Source: Megasphaera sp. UBA5897
GTDB lineage: Bacteria; Bacillota; Negativicutes; Veillonellales; Megasphaeraceae
Length of the DNA stretch: 27,843 bases
Direction: 5' to 3'
Assembly (NCBI GenBank): GCA_002431345.1
Contig: DJEN01000105.1
Coordinates: 1-27,843, forward strand
The first letter of the stretch is position 1. The number at the start of each line of letters is the position of its first letter. Positions 20,277 through 27,843 of the stretch are shown here, in pieces. A program made the position numbers and the translations under genes. The notes beneath the pieces were generated by a model. It worked only from the letters and a program-made list of their open reading frames with translations. It did no database searches and was not told where the DNA came from.

Positions 20277-21579
20277 TGTACTTGTCATTGGTGCCGGGCT
20301 GGCTGGCTCGGAAGCAGCCTATCAGCTCGTCAAGCGGGGAATTCCCGTAGAGCTTGCAGAAATGCGTCCTGTGAAGTCATCGCCGGCGCATCATACGGAT
20401 TTGTTTGCAGAACTGGTATGCAGCAACTCCCTGCGGGCGGCTAATGTAGAAAACGCAGTTGGACTCTTAAAAGAAGAAATGCGCCGTCTGGGCTCGCTGA
20501 TTATGGAAGCAGCTGATACGCATCGGGTACCGGCCGGCGGCGCGCTGGCCGTAGACCGCGTTCCGTTCAGCCAGTACATTACGGATGCCCTTCGCCGTCA
20601 TCCGCTGGTCACCATCCGGCATGAAGAAATAACGACACTGCCGACTGACCAAATCTGCATTATTGCGACAGGACCGCTGACCAGCGATGCCTTGGCAGAA
20701 ACGATACAAACGATGACAGGTGCCGATTATTTCCATTTTCATGATGCGGCAGCACCGATTGTTACTATCGAATCATTGGATATGACAAAAGTGTACCGGG
20801 CAGCCCGCTACGGAAAAGGCGGCGCCGATTATCTCAACTGCCCCTTTACCAAAGACGAATACGAAGCTTTTTGGCAGGCACTGACGACGGCAGAATGTAC
20901 GCAACTGCATGAATTTGAAAAAAATGACAATGTATTTGAAGGTTGCATGCCGATTGAAATCATGGCATCCCGCGGCATTGACACGATGCGGTTTGGTCCG
21001 ATGAAGCCTGTCGGCTTGGAACTTCCCGATACAGGAGAACTCCCATATGCTGTCGTACAGCTTCGTCAGGATAACGGCAGCGCGACACTCTATAACATCG
21101 TCGGGTTTCAGACACATTTAAAATTTGGCGAACAAAAGCGGGTCTTTTCGATGATTCCGGGGTTGGAACATGCCGAATTTGTACGGTATGGCGTCATGCA
21201 CCGCAATTCCTATATCAACTCCCCGATTTTGCTAGAACCGACTCTGCAGTACCGCCGCAATCCGAATGTCTTCTTTGCCGGCCAGCTGACTGGCGTCGAA
21301 GGATATTTGGAATCGGCAGCCATGGGACTGTTGGCAGGCTTGAATGCAGCACGCATGCTGCAGGGACAGGACTGCCTGACTTTTTCCAAGCGAACAGCCA
21401 TGGGGGGCTTGAGCCAATATATTTCCAGCGGCCCGAATGACAATTTCCAGCCCATGAATATCAACTTTGGCATCATGGAACCTTTGGGAACCAAAAAACG
21501 CATGAAAAAGAAAGAAAAAAATGCCTTATTGGCAAAACGTGCGCTGGAAGAAATTGATGAAATGAAGGAGAAGATATAG
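20266..21579 (+). CDS. trmFO: TrmFO, folate-dependent tRNA m5U54 methyltransferase
   Basis: The 437-aa flavoprotein makes 5-methyluridine at position 54 of tRNA using methylenetetrahydrofolate and FADH2. The N-terminal dinucleotide-binding motif is VLVIGAGLAGSEAAYQL, followed by LAEMRPVKSSPAHHTD and ELVCSNSLRA, all typical of TrmFO (Gid). Near the end are FFAGQLTGVEGYLESAAMGL and NINFGIMEPL. ATG 20266 lies within the end of topA, the usual Firmicutes neighbour. Full length. Confidence 0.96.
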   Translation: MKNSVLVIGAGLAGSEAAYQLVKRGIPVELAEMRPVKSSPAHHTDLFAELVCSNSLRAANVENAVGLLKEEMRRLGSLIMEAADTHRVPAGGALAVDRVPFSQYITDALRRHPLVTIRHEEITTLPTDQICIIATGPLTSDALAETIQTMTGADYFHFHDAAAPIVTIESLDMTKVYRAARYGKGGADYLNCPFTKDEYEAFWQALTTAECTQLHEFEKNDNVFEGCMPIEIMASRGIDTMRFGPMKPVGLELPDTGELPYAVVQLRQDNGSATLYNIVGFQTHLKFGEQKRVFSMIPGLEHAEFVRYGVMHRNSYINSPILLEPTLQYRRNPNVFFAGQLTGVEGYLESAAMGLLAGLNAARMLQGQDCLTFSKRTAMGGLSQYISSGPNDNFQPMNINFGIMEPLGTKKRMKKKEKNALLAKRALEEIDEMKEKI

Positions 21580-21580
21580 T

Positions 21581-22132
21581 ATGTCTGAATTAATGTCTAC
21601 AGAATTTCATGCAACGACCATTGTTGCAGTACAAAAAGACGGCAAGACCGCGATTGCCGGTGACGGACAGGTCACGATGGGGAACGCTGTCATCATGAAA
21701 GCGACAGCACAAAAAGTACGCCGCCTGTATCATGGCAAAATCGTCAGCGGCTTTGCCGGCTCTGTAGCAGACGCGTTTACTTTGTTTGACCATTTTGAAG
21801 AAAAACTTAACGAATACAACGGCAATCTCGTCCGCAGTGCTGTCGAATTGGCGAAAGATTGGCGTTCCGATAAAATCCTGCACAAACTCGAAGCACTGCT
21901 CTTGGTGGCAGACAGTCAGCGTATTTTGCTGATTTCCGGCAACGGCGAAGTTATCGAACCGGACGACGGCATTTCGGCCATTGGTTCCGGCGGCAATTAT
22001 GCCTTGGCTTCCGGCCGGGCTCTGCTGCAGAATACAGATTTGTCCGCTCGTGAAATCGCTGAAAAATCACTGCATATCGCAGCTGACATTTGTGTATATA
22101 CCAACCACAATGTCATCGTGGAAGAAATCTAA
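21581..22132 (+). CDS. hslV: HslV (ClpQ) proteasome-like peptidase subunit
   Basis: The 183-aa subunit forms the proteolytic chamber used by HslU. The conserved core starts at TTIVAVQKDGKTAIAGDGQV, with KVRRLYHGKIVSGFAGSVAD and AIGSGGNYALASGRALLQNT. The catalytic N-terminal Thr of the family lies at about residue 12, after MSELMSTEFHA, so a short propeptide must be removed if ATG 21581 is right; a start at the second Met (residue 5) would still leave one. It follows trmFO by one base and precedes hslU. Confidence 0.95.
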   Translation: MSELMSTEFHATTIVAVQKDGKTAIAGDGQVTMGNAVIMKATAQKVRRLYHGKIVSGFAGSVADAFTLFDHFEEKLNEYNGNLVRSAVELAKDWRSDKILHKLEALLLVADSQRILLISGNGEVIEPDDGISAIGSGGNYALASGRALLQNTDLSAREIAEKSLHIAADICVYTNHNVIVEEI

Positions 22133-22153
22133 TAAGGGAACTGAGGAGAAGAA

Positions 22154-23560
22154 ATGAACGAAGCAGAATTAACACCGAAACAGATTGTAGCTGAATTGAA
22201 TAAATATATTGTAGGACAAACGGAAGCGAAAAAATCCGTGGCCATTGCCCTGCGCAACCGTTGGAGACGCAAGCATTTGAGCGAAGATATGCAGGATGAA
22301 ATTATTCCTAAAAATATTTTACTCATCGGTCCTACGGGCGTAGGCAAAACGGAAATTGCCCGCCGCTTGGCTAAATTGGTTGGTGCGCCTTTTATCAAAG
22401 TAGAAGCGACGAAATATACAGAAGTCGGCTATGTCGGCCGTGACGTCGAACAGATTATCCGTGACTTGGTAGCCAATGCCATCCGCATGGTACAGGAACA
22501 GGAAAGCCAGCGGTTTGAAGCCAAAGCGGAAGAAGAAGCCAATAAACGGATTTTACAGGTATTCTGGCCGAAAAAGACCATCAAAGAAAAAGTGGTCAAT
22601 CCAATGGAAGCTTTTTTCTCCAGTGATGACGACGATGATGAACAGCAGAAAGAACAGCCGGCACAGCTTGAAGAAGGAAAATCTGACCGCCGGCAGAAGA
22701 TGTTTGAAGATATTTGCGCCCATAAGATGGATGAACGGGAAATCGAAGTAGAAGTTACAGAACAGGAACGAGCTATTCAGGGTATCCTGACAGGCAACTC
22801 GACAGAAGAATTGACCAATAATTTCCAGGAAATGCTGGGCAGCATTATGCCGAAGAAGAAAAAGAAAAAGAAGATGACTGTCGCCAAGGCACGGGAAATT
22901 TTTAAAGAAGAAGAATTGGAAAAATGCCTGGATATGGATGTCATCGTGGATAAGGCAATAGAAGCGACAGAACAAGCCGGCATCGTATTTATCGATGAAT
23001 TTGACAAGATTGCAGAAAAAGGACGCGGCGGCGGACCGGATGTATCACGGGAAGGCGTACAGCGGGATATTCTGCCGATTGTCGAAGGCGCAACCGTCAA
23101 TACCAAATACGGCCCTGTCAAAACAGATCACATTCTCTTTATCGCAGCCGGTGCGTTCCATGTATCCAAGCCCAGCGACTTGATTCCGGAACTGCAGGGG
23201 CGTTTCCCGATCCGCGTAGAACTGCAGTCATTGACGGTAGAAGATTTCCGCAAGATTTTGACGGAACCCAATCAGTCCCTGGTCAAACAATATACATCCC
23301 TGCTGGCAACGGACGGCGTAACGCTCCGCTTTACCGATGACGGCATCGACGCGATTGCTGAATATGCCCACCGCGTCAATTTGGAAACAGAAAATATCGG
23401 TGCCCGCCGTCTGCATACGATTTTGGAAAAAATACTGGAAGATGTAGCGTATGAAGCACCGGATATAGCAGACAAACAGATTGATGTCAACAAAGACTTT
23501 GTCTTCAGCAAATTGGATGATGTTGTTCAAAACGTGGATTTGAGCCACTATATTTTATAA
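22154..23560 (+). CDS. hslU: HslU (ClpY) AAA+ unfoldase
   Basis: The 468-aa ATPase unfolds proteins and feeds them to HslV. It opens LTPKQIVAELNKYIVGQTEA. Walker A is GPTGVGKT (59-66), the pore region EVGYVGRDVE follows, and Walker B is GIVFIDEFDKIAEKG with D281. Between them is the HslU-specific intermediate domain (about 110-245), here rich in Glu/Asp (SSDDDDDEQQ) and with a run of seven Lys before MTVAKAREIF. The C-terminus VDLSHYIL is the kind that docks into HslV. GAGGAGAAG precedes the ATG. Confidence 0.96.
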   Translation: MNEAELTPKQIVAELNKYIVGQTEAKKSVAIALRNRWRRKHLSEDMQDEIIPKNILLIGPTGVGKTEIARRLAKLVGAPFIKVEATKYTEVGYVGRDVEQIIRDLVANAIRMVQEQESQRFEAKAEEEANKRILQVFWPKKTIKEKVVNPMEAFFSSDDDDDEQQKEQPAQLEEGKSDRRQKMFEDICAHKMDEREIEVEVTEQERAIQGILTGNSTEELTNNFQEMLGSIMPKKKKKKKMTVAKAREIFKEEELEKCLDMDVIVDKAIEATEQAGIVFIDEFDKIAEKGRGGGPDVSREGVQRDILPIVEGATVNTKYGPVKTDHILFIAAGAFHVSKPSDLIPELQGRFPIRVELQSLTVEDFRKILTEPNQSLVKQYTSLLATDGVTLRFTDDGIDAIAEYAHRVNLETENIGARRLHTILEKILEDVAYEAPDIADKQIDVNKDFVFSKLDDVVQNVDLSHYIL

Positions 23561-23569
23561 GGGAGATCT

Positions 23570-24793
23570 ATGAGACCGTATACGAAATTATATGTAACCC
23601 GTAAAGGGGAACTGGCTGCCAAAAGCGGCCATCCCTGGGTGTTTGGGGAAGAAGTGACCCGTGTCGACGGAGAATACAAGACAGGCGATATTGTCGATGT
23701 TTACAGTGCCAAAGACCGCTACTTAGGTACGGGATTTGCCAATGACATTTCCAAAATCCGCGTACGGATTTTATCGGATAATGCCAATGACCGTTTTGAT
23801 GAAGCCTTTTGGCAGCGTCGTGTCAAATACGCCTTGGACTATCGTCGTACTGTCATGGGACCTAAGGATTTTGCCTGCTGCCGTCTTATTTTTGGTGATG
23901 CCGACCAAATGCCGGGACTGACAGTAGACCGCTATAATGATGTCCTCGTAGCGCAGACGCTGTGCTACGGCATGGATCAAGTCAAACCGATTATTTTTAA
24001 AGCTTTAGTCGATGAGCTGGCTGCTATGGGAGTCACTGTCCGCGGTATTTATGAACGAAATGATGTCAAGGTGCGGGAACTGGACGGTATGGAACAGTAC
24101 AAAGGCTGGTATCAAGCTGATTTTCTGCCGGCACCGGGAAGCGTTTTGACGACAATTGATGAAAACGGCATCTATTATGATGTCGATGTGGAAAACGGCC
24201 AAAAGACGGGATTCTTTTTGGATCAGAAATACAATCGCCGGGCTGTTGGCAAGATTGCGGCAGGTCGTCGCGTATTGGACTGCTTTACGCATACAGGTGC
24301 CTTCGCCTTGAATGCTGCCAAAGGCGGCGCCGCTTCAGTCGTTGCCGTCGATATTTCGCAGGAAGCGGTCGATATGACCAACGAAAATATTCAGCGAAAC
24401 GGCTTGGGCCATATTGTAACAGCTAAGCAGGCCAATGTGTTTGAGTTGTTGACAGAACTTTCAGAAACAAAAAATCATGACTACGATTTTATTATTTTGG
24501 ACCCGCCGGCATTTACCAAGTCAGGCCGTACGGTACATAATGCCATGCGCGGCTATAAAGAAATCAATCTGAAAGCTATGAAGCTGCTGCCGCGCGGCGG
24601 TTATTTGGCAACATGTTCGTGCTCGCATTTTATGCGCGATGACTTGTTCCGCCGTATGCTGCGGGAAGCGGCTAAAGACGCAGGCGTACGTTTGCGGCAG
24701 ATTGAAGGACGCCAGCAGTCGCCGGATCATCCGATTTTATGGAATGTGCCGGAAACTGATTATTTGAAATTTTATTTGTTTCAAGTCGTTTAA
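23570..24793 (+). CDS. RlmI-like class I SAM-dependent rRNA methyltransferase
   Basis: The 407-aa protein starts with a PUA domain (about 1-80; ELAAKSGHPWVFGEEV) and continues with a SAM-binding fold: RRVLDCFTHTGAFALNAAKG (motif I), VVAVDISQEAVDMTNENIQR, and the catalytic DFIILDPPAFTKSGRT. Near the C-terminus LATCSCSHFM supplies the Cys of m5C methyltransferases. This fits the RlmI/YwbD group that methylates 23S rRNA cytosines; the exact site is not known. It follows hslU by nine bases (GGGAG) and probably closes the topA operon. Confidence 0.88.
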   Translation: MRPYTKLYVTRKGELAAKSGHPWVFGEEVTRVDGEYKTGDIVDVYSAKDRYLGTGFANDISKIRVRILSDNANDRFDEAFWQRRVKYALDYRRTVMGPKDFACCRLIFGDADQMPGLTVDRYNDVLVAQTLCYGMDQVKPIIFKALVDELAAMGVTVRGIYERNDVKVRELDGMEQYKGWYQADFLPAPGSVLTTIDENGIYYDVDVENGQKTGFFLDQKYNRRAVGKIAAGRRVLDCFTHTGAFALNAAKGGAASVVAVDISQEAVDMTNENIQRNGLGHIVTAKQANVFELLTELSETKNHDYDFIILDPPAFTKSGRTVHNAMRGYKEINLKAMKLLPRGGYLATCSCSHFMRDDLFRRMLREAAKDAGVRLRQIEGRQQSPDHPILWNVPETDYLKFYLFQVV

Positions 24794-24816
24794 GCATAGG
24801 GATTGCAGCAAAAATA

Positions 24817-24825
24817 TGCTATAAT
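24817..24825 (+). promoter_or_regulatory. extended -10 promoter of thrC
   Basis: TGCTATAAT is a perfect extended -10 element, 51 bases before the thrC ATG. No -35 at the normal distance is visible; TTGCAG at 24803-24808 is too close. Confidence 0.65.
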
Positions 24826-24875
24826 AGCACTAATTAAGAAGATGGTTCTACAAGCCAAAAGGGGGAGACGGTATC

Positions 24876-26387
24876 ATGAAATTTAGAAGTACCCGTTCGA
24901 ATGAATGTGTTTCACCATCCTATGCCCTGCTGCATGGGTTAGCCAAAGACGGCGGTTTATATGTGCCGGAAACATTTCCGGAAAATGTACTGCAGTATAA
25001 AGAATTAGCCGGCAAGTCCTATCAGGATATTGCCGCTATTGTCTTATCGTATTTCTTCACGAATTTTACGGATGAAGAACGAAAAAATATGATTGCTGCA
25101 GCCTATAATGAAGAAACCTTTCGGGACGAACGGATTGTTCCGCTGCATTCGCTGGATGCAGACGTCAGCATTTCTGAATTATTCCACGGCCGGACATTAG
25201 CGTTTAAAGATTTGGCCCTGTCCCTGTTTCCCTATCTGTTGACAGCTGCCAAAAAGCAGGAACGGGAAGACAGAGATATTCTCATCCTGACGGCGACGAG
25301 CGGCGATACGGGAAAAGCGGCGCTGGAAGGGTTTAAGGATGTAGACGGCACCAACATCATGGTATTTTATCCCAGTGAAGGGGTCAGCCCGATGCAGAAA
25401 CAGCAGATGCAAAAGCAGGAAGGCGAAAATGTCAAGGTATCGGCTATTTACGGCAACTTTGATGATGCCCAGAGCTTCCTCAAACGCGTATTTACCAATG
25501 AAGAAGTCAACGCGTATGCTAATGACAAAGGCGTGCTGTTTTCCAGTGCCAACTCCATCAACATCGGCCGCCTTTTCCCGCAGATAGCGTACTATGTATC
25601 GACGTATGTATCGTTAGTCGATAATGGTGCAATTGCCGAAGACGAACCGTTTGACGTTGTCGTACCGACAGGCAACTTTGGCAATATCCTGGCAGGCTAT
25701 TTTGCCAAGAAAATGGGGGTACCGATTGGCAAGCTGATTTGTGCGTCCAATAAAAACAACGTCTTGGCTGATTTCTTTGCGACAGGCGTATACAATATGA
25801 ACCGTGAATTTTATACGACAGACAGTCCGTCTATGGACATTCTGTTGTCCAGCAACTTCGAACGGTTCCTCTTCTATGTAGCCGGTGAAGATGTCGAAAA
25901 AGTGGCGAAGTGGGAACACGATTTGTTGGAAACGGGCCGCATGTCCGTAACGCCGCAGGAATTAGCTGCCTTGACAGAAGACTTTGAAGGTGGCTGGATT
26001 GATGATGACGAAACAGAAGCTGTTATCAATCACGTGTATAATGATTTTGGCTATTTACTGGATCCGCATACGGCGGTAGCTTATGGTGTGTTTATGAATC
26101 GGCATAAACAAGGACTGGATGCAGGGCGTCATACGGTGATTATGGCAACAGCTCATCCGTATAAATTCCCACCGGTTATTTGCAAATCCTTGGCATTGCA
26201 GCAACAGGACGATCCCTTCGATATGTTGTTGGAAATTGGCGGTGTAACAGGTATAGCTCTTCCTAAACCGTTGGCAGAACTGCGCAATAAACCGGTACGG
26301 TTTAGCCAGTCTATTGAAAAAGAACAAATGAAACAGGCTGTTTTGTCTTTTGTGGACGAAATTAGCAACAAAAGTAATAAAATGTGA
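24876..26387 (+). CDS. thrC: threonine synthase
   Basis: This 503-aa PLP enzyme makes threonine from O-phosphohomoserine. It begins MKFRSTRSNECVSPSYALLH and has the PLP lysine K111 in GRTLAFKDLALSLFPYLL, the phosphate-binding LTATSGDTGKAALEGFKD and VVPTGNFGNILAGYFAKKMG. Length and motifs fit the long ThrC branch of Firmicutes and enterobacteria. AAAGGGGGAG precedes the ATG. It may be cotranscribed with the EamA gene 15 bases downstream. Confidence 0.96.
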   Translation: MKFRSTRSNECVSPSYALLHGLAKDGGLYVPETFPENVLQYKELAGKSYQDIAAIVLSYFFTNFTDEERKNMIAAAYNEETFRDERIVPLHSLDADVSISELFHGRTLAFKDLALSLFPYLLTAAKKQEREDRDILILTATSGDTGKAALEGFKDVDGTNIMVFYPSEGVSPMQKQQMQKQEGENVKVSAIYGNFDDAQSFLKRVFTNEEVNAYANDKGVLFSSANSINIGRLFPQIAYYVSTYVSLVDNGAIAEDEPFDVVVPTGNFGNILAGYFAKKMGVPIGKLICASNKNNVLADFFATGVYNMNREFYTTDSPSMDILLSSNFERFLFYVAGEDVEKVAKWEHDLLETGRMSVTPQELAALTEDFEGGWIDDDETEAVINHVYNDFGYLLDPHTAVAYGVFMNRHKQGLDAGRHTVIMATAHPYKFPPVICKSLALQQQDDPFDMLLEIGGVTGIALPKPLAELRNKPVRFSQSIEKEQMKQAVLSFVDEISNKSNKM

Positions 26388-26402
26388 AAGCAGGCATAAA
26401 AC

Positions 26403-27296
26403 ATGAGTAAAGGCGTTGCGTATATGATTTTTTCGGCATTGGCGTTTAGTATACAAAACGTCATTGTCAAAGAATTATCGTATACGATGGGAACAGGAGA
26501 AATCGGATTTTTCCGTGGATTTTTAAGTGCTTTATTGATACTGGGTTTGATGAAAGTACAGCATATTCACTTTTCTCATTGTGACAGAGGTGCACTTTGG
26601 TTTCGGGGAATTGCCGGCGGCATTGGGATGATATGCATTTTTTATGCACTGCGTGGTATGCCGTTGGCAGATGTATCTATCTTGTCCCAATTGTCAGCAT
26701 TCTTTGTTATGTTATTTGCCGCATTGTTTCTAAAAGAAGTCCTGCCAAAAGGAGCAGGGCTTCCTTTAGTTATTATTGTAGTTGGAGCATGTTTGGTTGT
26801 ACGACCTTGGAACTTTGCGTCATTTAATGTATATTCCTTATTTGTCTTAGCCCAATCTGTTTGTGCTGCGGCAGCATATACGACGATTAGTAAATTAACA
26901 GGTTCAGGGAAACATCATCAGTATGAAATTGTCTTTTATTTTCTGTTCTGCGCAGCCGTTACCAGTGCCGTATTGATGGGATTTGATTTTCAGATGCCTA
27001 ATATACGGGAATGGGGACTGTATATTGCCTTGGGGATTATTACTGTCATTGCCCAAATTTGGATGACAGAAGCCTATGCTAATGCCAATCCTGTTGTGGT
27101 TAGTTTTGTAGCGTATATTGCTGTATTTTATAATGCCCTATGGGGATTTCTTATTTTTGATGAAACATTGACTCTGATGACTATCTGTGGCGGGATAGGT
27201 ATTGTAGGCGGTTCTATGTATTTGACCAAGTTAAAACACGACGCCATTGCTATGAAATCATCTGTATCGACTCGCAAAGCGAAGGAAGATAAATAA
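26403..27296 (+). CDS. EamA (DMT) family permease
   Basis: The 297-aa protein has about ten membrane helices as two EamA repeats. The first includes MIFSALAFSIQNVIVKELSY and ADVSILSQLSAFFVMLFAAL; the second includes LAQSVCAAAAYTTISKLTGS and ANPVVVSFVAYIAVFYNALW with GFLIFDETLTLMTICGGIGI. Such proteins export or import small metabolites, and the substrate here is unknown; thrC upstream makes an amino-acid link possible but unproven. The ribosome binding site is weak. Its TAA shares a base with the next ATG. Confidence 0.88.
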   Translation: MSKGVAYMIFSALAFSIQNVIVKELSYTMGTGEIGFFRGFLSALLILGLMKVQHIHFSHCDRGALWFRGIAGGIGMICIFYALRGMPLADVSILSQLSAFFVMLFAALFLKEVLPKGAGLPLVIIVVGACLVVRPWNFASFNVYSLFVLAQSVCAAAAYTTISKLTGSGKHHQYEIVFYFLFCAAVTSAVLMGFDFQMPNIREWGLYIALGIITVIAQIWMTEAYANANPVVVSFVAYIAVFYNALWGFLIFDETLTLMTICGGIGIVGGSMYLTKLKHDAIAMKSSVSTRKAKEDK

Positions 27297-27843
27297 TGAA
27301 AAAAATGACTATATCTGAAACGCATATCAAAATACTCTTTTTTATTTTCCTTGTCGTCGTGCTAGGCGGCATTCATATTATGCTGCCTGATTTTTATCAA
27401 ATCGTTTGGCATTTATCTATTAGCGGCAATATGGACGGCACGATTGACTATTTGCGGTCATTTGGCGTATGGGCCATGGTTGTCAGCATGATTATTGACA
27501 TTGTTATTAACATTGTCGGTTTTTTGCCGTCCATTTTTATTTCTACTGCTAATGGTGTTTTATTTGGTATTGGTACGGGGACAGTCGTATCCTGGCTGGC
27601 TGAAACGATAGGTGTTATTATTAGTTTCTTTTTCATGCGAACACTGTTTCGAAACAAAGCCAAACAGGTCATTGAAAAGAGCCGCATGCTTAGTAAATTG
27701 GATGAATACAGTACGCTCAAAGCGATGATTGTCGCGCGTGCTGTGCCATATTCACCCAACGGCTTGGTGACTGCATTAGGAGCACTCAGCCATATCAGTT
27801 ATCGAGATTATGCGATAGGCTGTTTGATTGGCAAATTGCCGTC
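27296..27843 (+). CDS. TVP38/TMEM64 (VTT-domain) membrane protein, cut at the window end
   Basis: The frame opens at ATG 27296 (TAATG overlap with the EamA gene) and runs off the window, giving 182 complete residues. After a first TM helix (ILFFIFLVVVLGGIHIML) comes the VTT-type core: FGVWAMVVSMIIDIVINIVG, GVLFGIGTGTVVSWLAETIG and VARAVPYSPNGLVTALGALS. This pattern is typical of the DedA-like TVP38/TMEM64 family, implicated in lipid scrambling or membrane homeostasis. The C-terminus is missing only because the window ends. Confidence 0.82.
   Translation, partial: MKKMTISETHIKILFFIFLVVVLGGIHIMLPDFYQIVWHLSISGNMDGTIDYLRSFGVWAMVVSMIIDIVINIVGFLPSIFISTANGVLFGIGTGTVVSWLAETIGVIISFFFMRTLFRNKAKQVIEKSRMLSKLDEYSTLKAMIVARAVPYSPNGLVTALGALSHISYRDYAIGCLIGKLP

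Noticed and set aside
24803..24825. TTGCAG with TATAAT as a -35/-10 pair for thrC
   Set aside because: The spacer is only 11 bases; the extended -10 alone is the better explanation.

Overview
The window looks like the chromosome of a low- to mid-GC diderm Firmicute, most likely a Negativicute in the Megasphaera/Dialister/Veillonella neighbourhood. This is an inference with no database search behind it. It rests on the Firmicutes-type block topA-trmFO-hslV-hslU, an FMN-riboswitch-controlled riboflavin operon, and spanin-like lysis genes, which a phage needs only when its host has an outer membrane.

Bases 1 to about 5900 are the right-hand end of a prophage, visibly more AT-rich than the rest. 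First come small accessory genes (XhlA-like, DUF6275-like, DUF4406, a PGDYI-domain/Tad2 fusion, and a crAss001_48-related protein). Next is a lysis cassette (holin-like 1970-2290, endolysin-like 2287-2868, and two spanin-like genes in overlapping frames, 2878-3255 and 2882-3328) closed by a strong terminator. Beyond it lie a small sigma-region-4-like protein and a five-gene module with its own promoter signals (3714-5903), whose families recur in gut Firmicutes phages but have no established function. An 11-copy TTTGTAG tandem repeat (5984-6060) marks the phage/chromosome transition. No integrase or att site could be identified.

Bases 6063-9764 hold a minus-strand DUF6173-like gene, then promoter, FMN riboswitch and leader terminator driving ribD-ribE-ribH (ribBA is absent), then a small acidic YbjN-like gene. 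Bases 10068-15643 form an apparent operon of unknown function: a TPR-like/multi-TM protein, a 69-aa disordered peptide, a coiled-coil protein, a Ycf46-like AAA+ ATPase, an unrecognised 169-aa protein, and an ion-transporter-superfamily permease. It is preceded by a -10 box overlapped by a perfect 20-bp palindrome. This is the best candidate for an undescribed chromosomal system.

Bases 15783-17613 carry an exported Met/His-rich small protein, a small membrane protein on the minus strand, a perfect 40-bp palindrome and a nitrilase-superfamily amidohydrolase on the minus strand. From 18003 to 24793 a housekeeping run follows from a good sigma-70-type promoter: topA, trmFO, hslV, hslU and an RlmI-like rRNA methyltransferase. 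Then come thrC behind an extended -10 promoter, an EamA permease, and a TVP38/TMEM64 (VTT-domain) membrane protein cut by the window end.
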